DNA of 29,866 bases from Bacteroidota bacterium (lineage in GTDB: Bacteria; Bacteroidota; Bacteroidia; Bacteroidales; Dysgonomonadaceae). The notes beneath the pieces are model-generated. The model made no database searches. It worked only from the letters and a program-made list of their open reading frames with translations, and was not told the origin of the DNA. Numbering within the stretch: the stretch's first letter is position 1; each line of letters begins with the position of its first letter. Shown here in pieces: positions 1-6,909 of the stretch. The stretch is from the NCBI GenBank assembly GCA_023418255.1, contig JAEZZZ010000149.1, positions 1 to 29,866 of the forward strand, given 5' to 3'. A program made the translations under genes and the position numbers.

Positions 1-205
1 GATTTATTTGCGTGTCTGGCATAAAACCGAACAGAAGATTAAATGATAAACTTGTTAAAGAACTCGTGGAGTTTGCAGCCATTGCTGCATGACTCATATA
101 GTAAATTTTTAACGGACTATTGTATAAGACATCAACTCATTAATTTTGGTTACAAAAATAGAGATAAAAAATATTTTTTCTTTTAATCCTGTGACAATCA
201 TCCCC
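1..205. other. Intergenic flank, possible 3' end of an upstream gene
   Basis: No complete gene is visible. On the plus strand one frame is open from base 3 to a TGA at 90-92 (29 codons, ending LVEFAAIAA) and a second is open from base 2 to a TGA at 44-46. Either could be the tail of a gene that starts outside the window, but neither is recognisable. The rest is AT-rich and appears empty up to the terminator. Confidence 0.25.
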
Positions 206-241
206 AAAAAAAACCGTTCGGCATTTGGCGAACGGTTTTTT
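206..241 (-). terminator. Rho-independent terminator of mscL, probably bidirectional
   Basis: A perfect 7-bp stem, CCGTTCG at 214-220 pairing with CGAACGG at 229-235, has an 8-base loop. It is flanked by an A-run on the left and a T-run on the right, so it can end transcripts in either direction. It lies 23 bases past the mscL stop codon. Confidence 0.85.
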
Positions 242-263
242 ACAATATAAAGCGACGCGTTGT

Positions 264-680
264 TTACTGTTTTTTCAGTAAATCTCTGATTTCGGCAAGC
301 AATATTTCTTCTCTTGATGGTGCAGGAGGCGCTGCCGGCTCTTCTTCTTTTTTGCGTTTCATCTTGTTCATCGCTTTTATCACCATGAATAATGCGATAC
401 CGACGATGAGAAAATCAACCACTGCCTGAATGAAACTTCCGTAATTCCATGTAATAGCAGGATTTACCACTTTGTCCCCTTCCATTATCGCTTCTTTAAA
501 TACAATTTTCATTTCTGAAAATTTGCTATCGCCGACTAATAGTGAGATAGGGGGCATCAGAATATCGTTCACAAACGAAGTCACAATTTTACCAAACGCG
601 GCACCAATAACAATACCAACCGCCATGTCAACCACGCTGCCACGCATTAAAAATTCTTTCAATTCTTTTTTGAAACTCAT
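264..680 (-). CDS. mscL: Large-conductance mechanosensitive channel MscL
   Basis: Inner-membrane channel that opens under high membrane tension and releases solutes during hypo-osmotic shock; the family works as a homopentamer. The 138-residue length is normal. The amphipathic N-terminal helix (MSFKKELKEFLMRGS) is followed by TM1 at about 15-44 with the small-residue pore motif AVGIVIGAAFGKIV, then a periplasmic loop at about 50-78 and TM2 at about 80-104. The loop and TM2 are followed by a charged MKRKKEEE stretch, a short proline-rich linker and the C-terminal cytoplasmic helix (REEILLAEIRDLLKKQ). The start fits the conserved N-terminus. It is apparently monocistronic, with a strong terminator just downstream; no clear promoter was seen. 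Confidence 0.97.
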   Translation of the reverse strand: MSFKKELKEFLMRGSVVDMAVGIVIGAAFGKIVTSFVNDILMPPISLLVGDSKFSEMKIVFKEAIMEGDKVVNPAITWNYGSFIQAVVDFLIVGIALFMVIKAMNKMKRKKEEEPAAPPAPSREEILLAEIRDLLKKQ

Positions 681-776
681 AGATATCTATTTTTAATAGG
701 GTTAGAATTTATTTCAATTGCAAAGAAAGCGAAAAAATGTGAATATTTACTGAAAACCTCTTAGAAATTGATTTTT

Positions 777-1679
777 CTATTTAAATATTTCGGCCAACAT
801 GCAGCGTGCTGATCCGCCACCATTCGTTTCGATAATGGCAAGGTCGGGAGCTAAAATAGTGTCGTATTTCTCAATTTGGCTGATTTGAGCATTCGTAAGC
901 GATTTTTTTGCTCTTGCCGACATAATCAAAAACGTTTTTTTTCGCTTATTTTGCACCTCTAACATATTTCCGGCAAACTCTTTAACCTGCTCTTGCGAGA
1001 TATCCACAATTTCCTTTCCCGCATTTTTCAAAGATGAAAGCACACTTTCTTTTTCTTGCTTGTCCGTTATTGATTCTGAACATATTACTGCCATTTTTTC
1101 TCCAATGGCAAGCATCACATTAGTGTGATAAATGGGTTGTCCTTGGCTGTCCTTTGAGCTAAACAAGAGTGGTTGCATCTGCATTTGATGGCAAAAATCG
1201 TTGAAAACTGTCTCATCGGTGCGTGGAGAACGGCACGCGTAAACTACTTTCTTGTTGTGATCGATGATCATGCTGCCCGTTCCTTCCAGAAAGAGGCCTT
1301 TCTCTTCATAATGTGTCAAGTCGATAGTCTTCTTTGGTTTATAATCGTTTCTCAGATAATCCAAAACCGCCTCTTTGCGCTCTTGACGTCGATTGGGAGC
1401 AAACATCGGGTAGAGTACCAACTCGCCTGTGGCGTGTGTTGAGAACCAGTTGTTCGGGAAAATTGAGTCCGGAGTGTGAGGTTCTGCCGTGTCTTGAACA
1501 ACAATTACTTCAATGCCATTCCGGCGCAGCAGTTCAACGTAACGGTCAAATTCTTCAATGGCTTTTTCATTTACTTGTGCCTGATCTGTAGCTTTTTGAA
1601 ATTGGTTGTTCGTCGCCGTTTCAGTGTTAAAGGCAAACTTTGCCGGACGAACCATTAAAATAGTACTGGTGGTTTGCAT
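777..1679 (-). CDS. ctlX: Citrulline/arginine deiminase-family hydrolase, CtlX type
   Basis: Member of the guanidino-group modifying (amidinotransferase/arginine deiminase) superfamily, closest in appearance to CtlX-type citrulline hydrolases, which release ornithine, CO2 and ammonia from citrulline. Visible landmarks are D71 and the substrate-binding FPNNWFSTH segment (74-82), LEGTGSM (131-137), the catalytic histidine region YHTNV (H185) and the nucleophile C293 in GGGSARCMLAEIF at the extreme C-terminus. The length of 300 residues fits. It starts 18 bases after the rocD stop, so the two are almost certainly co-transcribed, and the product ornithine is the substrate of RocD. Arginine deiminase or dimethylarginine hydrolase activity cannot be excluded from sequence. 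Confidence 0.85.
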   Translation of the reverse strand: MQTTSTILMVRPAKFAFNTETATNNQFQKATDQAQVNEKAIEEFDRYVELLRRNGIEVIVVQDTAEPHTPDSIFPNNWFSTHATGELVLYPMFAPNRRQERKEAVLDYLRNDYKPKKTIDLTHYEEKGLFLEGTGSMIIDHNKKVVYACRSPRTDETVFNDFCHQMQMQPLLFSSKDSQGQPIYHTNVMLAIGEKMAVICSESITDKQEKESVLSSLKNAGKEIVDISQEQVKEFAGNMLEVQNKRKKTFLIMSARAKKSLTNAQISQIEKYDTILAPDLAIIETNGGGSARCMLAEIFK

Positions 1680-1697
1680 TTTGATAAATTTATTGAT

Positions 1698-2930
1698 TTA
1701 ATGATTAAATGATTGAATAGATTCTTTTATGATGGCAATGGCTTTCATCAATTCGTCTTCGGTAATAACCAATGGCGGCGCAAAGCGAATGATGTGGCGA
1801 TGAGTTGGTTTTGCCAACAGTCCGTTTTCTGCCATTTTCAAACAGACATCCCACGCCTCATTTCCCTTGTAGGGCTCAATAACAACAGCGTTAAGCAATC
1901 CCTTACCACGTACCTGTTTTATCATCGGACTTTTGAAAGCGTTCATCTCGCGACGGAATATTTCGCCCAAGCGAGCGGCTTTTTCCGTCAATCTTTCTTC
2001 TTTCACTACTTCTAACGCCGCTTGTGCCACTCGGCATGCCAAAGGGAATCCCCCAAAGGTAGATCCGTGTTGTCCTGGTTTTATTGTCATCATGATGGAA
2101 TTGTCGGCAAGAACTGCCGAAACCGGAAGAACACCGCCTGAAATGGCTTTACCCAAAACAACAATGTCGGGTCGGATGCCTTCGTGCTCGCAACAGAGCA
2201 TTTTTCCTGTTCGAGCGATGCCTGTTTGCACTTCATCGGCGACAAATAGCACATTGTGCTTTTTACACAGTTCGTAGCACGTTTTTAGATACCCTTCATC
2301 GGGAACATAAACGCCTGCTTCGCCCTGTATCGGTTCCACTAAAAATGCGGCCACTTTGTCGGCTTTTTCTTCCAATACCTTTTTCAAAGCTTCACTGTCG
2401 TTATAAGGTATCACCTCGATGCCCGGCGTGTAAGGACCGTACGAACCGCGCGCGTCGGGATCGGTAGAAAGCGACACGATGGTGATGGTGCGACCGTGGA
2501 AATTATTTTCACAGCCGATAATGAGGGCTTCGTCAGCGGGAATTCCTTTTACTTCGTGTCCCCACTTGCGCGCCAACTTTAATGCCGTTTCAACCGCTTC
2601 GGCGCCGCTGTTCATCGGCAACATTTTATCGTATCCAAAATAGTGGTGAACAAATTCTTCGTAGGGGCCTAAACAGTCGTTATAGAATGCGCGTGAAGTC
2701 AAGCAAAGAGTTTCGGCTTGTTTTTTTAGCGCGTCCACAATTTTGGGATGGCAATGTCCTTGATTTACGGCAGAGTATGCCGAAAGAAAGTCAAAATATT
2801 TCTTTCCGTCCACATCCCACACATAGCATCCTTTTCCTTTTGACAAAACTACGGGTAGCGGATGATAGTTGTGTGCCCCAAACTTATTTTCCTGATTTAT
2901 AAACAATTGAGCTTTTTTTGATACTGACAT
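1698..2930 (-). CDS. rocD: Ornithine aminotransferase
   Basis: PLP-dependent class III aminotransferase that moves the delta-amino group of ornithine to 2-oxoglutarate, giving glutamate-5-semialdehyde and glutamate. Characteristic blocks are MNSGAEAVETALKLARKW (106-123), NNFHGRT (142-148), EPIQGEAGVYVP (199-210), the cofactor aspartate in FVADEVQTGIARTG (229-242, D232) and the Schiff-base lysine K261 in VLGKAISGG. The length of 410 residues and the N-terminal GAHNYHPLPVVL signature separate ornithine aminotransferase from acetylornithine aminotransferase. First gene of the rocD-ctlX operon, with a good Bacteroidetes promoter about 66 bases upstream. Together the pair would convert citrulline to glutamate semialdehyde for proline or glutamate metabolism. 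Confidence 0.95.
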   Translation of the reverse strand: MSVSKKAQLFINQENKFGAHNYHPLPVVLSKGKGCYVWDVDGKKYFDFLSAYSAVNQGHCHPKIVDALKKQAETLCLTSRAFYNDCLGPYEEFVHHYFGYDKMLPMNSGAEAVETALKLARKWGHEVKGIPADEALIIGCENNFHGRTITIVSLSTDPDARGSYGPYTPGIEVIPYNDSEALKKVLEEKADKVAAFLVEPIQGEAGVYVPDEGYLKTCYELCKKHNVLFVADEVQTGIARTGKMLCCEHEGIRPDIVVLGKAISGGVLPVSAVLADNSIMMTIKPGQHGSTFGGFPLACRVAQAALEVVKEERLTEKAARLGEIFRREMNAFKSPMIKQVRGKGLLNAVVIEPYKGNEAWDVCLKMAENGLLAKPTHRHIIRFAPPLVITEDELMKAIAIIKESIQSFNH

Positions 2931-2995
2931 AAGTGTGTTTGTTTTAATTTATTATTTGGTTTATAAAGTATTGTTGTACTAATAGGATAACGAAA

Positions 2996-3027
2996 CAAAA
3001 ATAGACTTTTTTCATCAATTTGGCAAA
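2996..3027 (-). promoter_or_regulatory. Promoter of rocD-ctlX
   Basis: Read on the minus strand, TTTG (3027-3024) is followed after exactly 20 bases by TATTTTTG (3003-2996), which matches the Bacteroidetes primary-sigma consensus TTTG-N19..21-TAnnTTTG. It would give a leader of roughly 60 bases before the rocD start. Confidence 0.75.
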
Positions 3028-3113
3028 TATTCAGATTAATTCTCTTTTTCTTTATAATGTCGTTTGACAACTATTTTTTTCTATTTTTTTTAAGAAATAG
3101 CCGTTCAAATAGC

Positions 3114-3121
3114 TATCTTTG
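3114..3121 (+). promoter_or_regulatory. -7 element upstream of tsaE
   Basis: TATCTTTG matches TAnnTTTG. The -33 region is a T-rich run at about 3083-3090, a weaker match. A start site a few bases downstream would place the upstream GTG at 3121 outside the transcript, which supports the ATG at 3163 as the tsaE start. Confidence 0.55.
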
Positions 3122-3162
3122 TGGTTTATAAATATTTAAAATGCTCAGTTAAAAGTGCATCT

Positions 3163-3576
3163 ATGAAATTGAAAATTAACCATCTGACCGATGTAAAATC
3201 AGCAGCATGTTCGTTTGTAAAAGCAATGGATGGGCACACTGTTTTTGCTTTTTATGGCGAAATGGGAGCCGGTAAAACCACTTTTATAAAAGCCATCTGC
3301 GAAGAGTTGGGAGTTACGGAAACCGTTACAAGCCCGACATTTGCCATCATCAATGAATATAATGTAGCAGATGCCGACACTATTTATCATTTCGATTTTT
3401 ATCGGCTCAAGAAGCAAGAAGAAGCCTTTGATTTTGGGTATGAAGACTATTTTTACAGCGGACACATCTGTTTTGTGGAATGGCCTGAGTTGATTGAGGA
3501 ATTGCTTCCGGATAACGCACTAAAAATCAGACTTCGTGTCGAAGAAGATGGTTCACGTGTTGTGGAGACAATATAA
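3163..3576 (+). CDS. tsaE: tRNA threonylcarbamoyladenosine biosynthesis ATPase TsaE
   Basis: Small ATPase that works with TsaB, TsaC and TsaD to make the universal t6A37 modification of ANN-decoding tRNAs. The Walker A motif is GEMGAGKTT (32-40), followed by the family signature TSPTFAIINEY (56-66), HFDFYRL (76-82) and the VEWPEL motif with E106. At 137 residues it is of normal size. The frame is open back to a GTG at 3121, but that codon overlaps the predicted -7 element, whereas the ATG at 3163 begins MKLKINHL as expected for the family. The gene precedes a TPR-protein gene 110 bases away; a functional link is not evident. Confidence 0.93.
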   Translation: MKLKINHLTDVKSAACSFVKAMDGHTVFAFYGEMGAGKTTFIKAICEELGVTETVTSPTFAIINEYNVADADTIYHFDFYRLKKQEEAFDFGYEDYFYSGHICFVEWPELIEELLPDNALKIRLRVEEDGSRVVETI

Positions 3577-3633
3577 TAAGATAAGATGTATTATATTTTT
3601 CGAGATTAAACGAATTTGATTTTAATGATTCAA

Positions 3634-3657
3634 ATACATTATAACTGTATAATGTAT
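3634..3657. promoter_or_regulatory. 24-bp palindromic site upstream of the TPR gene
   Basis: The arm ATACATTATA (3634-3643) is repeated in perfect inverted form at 3648-3657, with a 4-base spacer. It lies 30 bases before the start codon of the exported TPR protein. There is no T-tract after it, so it does not look like a terminator; an operator for a dimeric regulator is the simplest reading. A degenerate half-site (TGTATTATA) lies at 3587-3595. Confidence 0.45.
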
Positions 3658-3686
3658 CGCAACAGAAAAAGAAACAAATAACTGAA

Positions 3687-5768
3687 ATGAAAAAACTTTT
3701 CTTCGCCATCATCCTAAGTGCAGTCAGCTTGTGCGTCCATGCGCAGGTGAATACCGACCGTGTGATGACCATCGGTAAAAATGCAGTCTATTTTGAAGAT
3801 TATGTTTTGGCGATACAATATTTCAACCAGGTGATTAGTGCAAAGCCATATCTTGCGGAGCCGTTTTACTATCGAGGCATGGCAAAATTTATGCTTGACG
3901 ACTATAAGGGCGCTGAAGATGATTGCACATCATGTCTGGAACGCAATCCATACTATACGGCAGCCTTTAGGTTGCGTGGTGCCGCGCGACAAAATCAGAA
4001 GAAATATGAATCGGCGGTGGAGGATTATCGCCAAAGCTTGGAATTTTTTCCCGAAGACCAGATTACATTGGTAAATATGGGAATTGTAAATATGGAATTG
4101 AAGCAGTTTGATATTGCCGAAAAGTTTTTTGATGCGTTGCTGCGCCGTTTTCCCAATTATGCGCCCGGTTATCTTACGCGTGCTCAGCTTTTTTTAGAGA
4201 CAAACGACACCCTGAAAGCGATGAACGATTATAACAAAGCTATCGAAGTGGATCCATACACATCGCAATCGTTTGCCGCCCGAGGGTTACTTTTCCTTCA
4301 ACAAAATAAATATCAGAAAGCGCTTGATGATTTAAACGAAGCCATCCGCATTGATCCCTATTTTGAAGGGAACTATATTAATCGCGGATTGATAAAATAC
4401 AATTTAAACGATTTGCGCGGCGCGATGGATGATTACAACAGAGTCATAGAGATGGATCCGAGCAATCTCATAGCGCGTTTTAATCGTGGCTTGCTGCGCG
4501 CACAAGTGGCGGACAATAACCGTGCTATTGAAGATTTTGATAACGTGATTTCGCAAGAACCAACCAATACCATCGCTTATCTTAATCGTGCTGTTTTGAA
4601 AAATGAAATTGGCGACAAGCGCGGAGCGTTGCAGGATTTGAATGTGGTTCTGGAAAAGCATCCTGATTATTTTTCCGGATATTATATGCGTTCGCAATTG
4701 AAGCACGAAGCGGGTGATTTGTCGGGTGCTGAAAAAGATTTCATGTTAGCGCGCGCCGAAGAGAATAAGGCAAAAAAACGTGCTGTTAGCCCAGCCGAAG
4801 CAGACAAAATAAAGACAACGAAAAAGCATAAAAACAAAGATACACGCGAAGAAACCGACAAGGACATCGAAAAGTTCAACTTGTTGGTCGTCGCGGATAA
4901 AGAAAATGCCGGAAAGAGTAAATACCAACGAGAAAGCCGTGGAAAAGTACAAAACAGAAGCTCGAAAATTGAGTTGGAGCCGCGCTTTGTGCTTTCTTAT
5001 TATGAGAAAAAGCAGGATATAAATCGCCCCGTGTATTACTCGGCTTCGATGGATAGCGCCAACCGCGATTTGGGTCTTTCATGGATTTTGAAAACCACGA
5101 ACAGCGACGCGTCACTCAACGAACTGCAAATACAAACACACTTTCGTTCCATCCATGTTTACACAGAAAAAATAAAAAACAACCCCAACGATGCGTCTCT
5201 CTATTTTGGTCGAGCAATAGACTATATGTTGGTGCAAGATTATGAAAATGCGTTGAACGACTTAGACAGAGCCATTGCCATAAAAAAAGATTTTATGTTA
5301 GCATATTTTGCACGTGCCATCACCCGTTCTAAACAATCGGAATTTGATTCTCAAAACGATAAAGATATAACACTTTCGCGAACGGTGCAACCTGATGTTT
5401 CTTTTGCCACGACAAAAGGTGAAAATAAAACTGCCGCAATGAAAAATGATTTTCAGCCACTCTCGATGAAGCCATTCGAATATGATGCCATCATGAAAGA
5501 TTATGAAACCGTTCTGAAGCTTGATCCGCGTTTTTCCTTTGCATACTATAATCGTGCTGAATTTTACAGCCGTGAAAAAAACTACAAAGCCGCCATTGAC
5601 GACTACACGAAGGCAATTGAAGAGCAGTCGCAATTTGCGGAGGCATATTTCAATCGAGGCATTGCACGTCTTTTTATCGGTGATACGGAGTTGGGATTGG
5701 ATGATTTAAGAAAAGCCGGCGAATTGGGAGTTGTGGCCGCTTACAGCATAATAAAACGGATGCAATAG
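3687..5768 (+). CDS. Exported tetratricopeptide-repeat protein
   Basis: The protein has 693 residues. It starts with a clear Sec signal peptide (MKKLFFAIILSAVSLCVHA, cleavage before Q20), so it acts in the periplasm or on the outer membrane. At least eight TPR units fill residues about 25-360, with recurring motifs such as YLNRAVLKNEIGDKRGALQDL and INRGLIKYNLNDLRGAMDDY. A lysine/glutamate-rich linker without repeats follows at about 360-430, then a non-repeat segment, then further TPRs at about 490-690. TPR arrays are protein-docking scaffolds; no catalytic domain is visible, so the partner and process are unknown. It is transcribed alone or after tsaE, with a palindromic site just upstream. 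Confidence 0.85.
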   Translation: MKKLFFAIILSAVSLCVHAQVNTDRVMTIGKNAVYFEDYVLAIQYFNQVISAKPYLAEPFYYRGMAKFMLDDYKGAEDDCTSCLERNPYYTAAFRLRGAARQNQKKYESAVEDYRQSLEFFPEDQITLVNMGIVNMELKQFDIAEKFFDALLRRFPNYAPGYLTRAQLFLETNDTLKAMNDYNKAIEVDPYTSQSFAARGLLFLQQNKYQKALDDLNEAIRIDPYFEGNYINRGLIKYNLNDLRGAMDDYNRVIEMDPSNLIARFNRGLLRAQVADNNRAIEDFDNVISQEPTNTIAYLNRAVLKNEIGDKRGALQDLNVVLEKHPDYFSGYYMRSQLKHEAGDLSGAEKDFMLARAEENKAKKRAVSPAEADKIKTTKKHKNKDTREETDKDIEKFNLLVVADKENAGKSKYQRESRGKVQNRSSKIELEPRFVLSYYEKKQDINRPVYYSASMDSANRDLGLSWILKTTNSDASLNELQIQTHFRSIHVYTEKIKNNPNDASLYFGRAIDYMLVQDYENALNDLDRAIAIKKDFMLAYFARAITRSKQSEFDSQNDKDITLSRTVQPDVSFATTKGENKTAAMKNDFQPLSMKPFEYDAIMKDYETVLKLDPRFSFAYYNRAEFYSREKNYKAAIDDYTKAIEEQSQFAEAYFNRGIARLFIGDTELGLDDLRKAGELGVVAAYSIIKRMQ

Positions 5769-6188
5769 GTTCCACCTTTGTGTTCTTCACGTGTTCACTG
5801 CGCGAATTTTACGTTAATTGTTTTATTGCTTTTTCCTCTTTGAAAACAAAGTGTAGGGGAAAAAATCTAATATTGGCGAATGTTTCCTCGATTTATTCAT
5901 TTTCTTGTTTGAGAGTGCAAAACAGCATCAAAAAATCTTTATTAGAACCGGTCTAAATTAGAAAAATAGTTTTCGTTTTAGCTCCCAGGTTATCAATGCA
6001 TTGTATTTCGTATTGATTGATTTTGGTTTCATTTTGAAATTCCGAACAAAAAAAAAGCCCAAAATCTTCTGCGTTTATGTTTAAAAATGCTATTTTTGTA
6101 GATAAATAGCAATTATCAAAAAATATTTCGCATTCTTTTATCAAAAGAATAGAAATTCATATCATCATTTAATTAAAACGATAACTTT
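5769..6188. other. 420-bp intergenic region before the fumarate reductase operon
   Basis: No convincing gene. It holds a partial hairpin (TTTTTCC at 5830-5836 with GGAAAAA at 5858-5864, enclosing CTTTG/CAAAG at 5838-5851) that could be a weak terminator-like structure, the imperfect dyad TTAG-AACCGGT-CTAA at 5942-5956, the 10-bp palindrome CAATGCATTG at 5994-6003 and the operon promoter at 6091. The spacing leaves room for regulation of frd/sdh, but no known binding site is recognised. Confidence 0.5.
6091..6098 (+). promoter_or_regulatory. -7 element of the frd/sdh operon promoter
   Basis: TATTTTTG matches TAnnTTTG exactly; the -33 position has only a weak TTCTG-like match. It would give a leader of about 85 bases before the cytochrome b gene at 6189. 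Confidence 0.55.
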
Positions 6189-6875
6189 ATGAGTTGGCTA
6201 GCTAAATCTTCTATTGGACGGAAATTTGTTATGAGTCTCTCAGGCTTATTTCTCGTCCTATTCGTACTGTTTCACAGCATCATGAATTTTGTAGTCATTA
6301 TTTCCCCGGATGCATACAATGCGGTGGCCGGTTTTCTTGGTGCCAATTGGTATGCATTGATAGCGACAGTTATTCTCGCTTTAGGCTTTATATTTCACAT
6401 TATTTATGCGCTGGTTCTTACCTATCAAAACTTAAAAGCGAGAGGGAGCAATCGGTATGCCGTGACAAAAAGACAGACCGGAGTGTCGTGGGCATCGAAA
6501 AACATGTTGATTCTTGGTGTTATTGTAATAGGCTTCTTGGTCTTGCACATGTTCCATTTTTGGTCTAAAATGCAATTGGTAGAACTCCTTTATGGACATG
6601 ATTATGCGGCTCATGGTTTTCATAATCCAACCGATGGGGCTTTCTTTATTCAACAGCTCTTTTCAAATCCTATCTACTGCGTTATTTACATTGTGTGGAT
6701 TTTGGCACTTTGGTTCCATTTAACACACGGATTTTGGAGTGGAATGCAAACTCTTGGAATGAGCAATAACGTGTGGTTGCCTCGCTTGAAAAAGATTTCT
6801 TATGCCTTGGCAACCATTGTTTGTTTATTGTTTGTTTCTGTTCCTGTATATTATTTATTGGGATTGGCAGCATAA
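6189..6875 (+). CDS. frdC: Succinate dehydrogenase/fumarate reductase cytochrome b subunit
   Basis: Membrane anchor of the quinol:fumarate reductase or succinate dehydrogenase complex, binding heme b and passing electrons between the menaquinone pool and the iron-sulfur subunit. The 228 residues form five hydrophobic helices (about 14-37, 55-80, 105-124, 160-180, 203-226). Candidate heme ligands are H29 (LFHSIMN), H70 (IFHIIY), H120/H123 (LHMFHFW) and H177/H180 (HLTHGFW). The single five-helix chain is the type found in Bacteroidetes and epsilonproteobacteria, usually with two hemes. It is first in the operon, 34 bases before the flavoprotein gene. Direction of catalysis is not decided by sequence; in anaerobic Bacteroidales it is normally fumarate reduction. 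Confidence 0.95.
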   Translation: MSWLAKSSIGRKFVMSLSGLFLVLFVLFHSIMNFVVIISPDAYNAVAGFLGANWYALIATVILALGFIFHIIYALVLTYQNLKARGSNRYAVTKRQTGVSWASKNMLILGVIVIGFLVLHMFHFWSKMQLVELLYGHDYAAHGFHNPTDGAFFIQQLFSNPIYCVIYIVWILALWFHLTHGFWSGMQTLGMSNNVWLPRLKKISYALATIVCLLFVSVPVYYLLGLAA

Positions 6876-6909
6876 TTACACGTTTATCATTAAAATTTAG
6901 ACTCAGGCT

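Noticed and set aside
5953..6144. 63-codon open frame on the minus strand upstream of the frd operon
   Set aside because: It overlaps the predicted frd promoter, resembles no family and sits in AT-rich intergenic DNA where chance frames of this size are expected.
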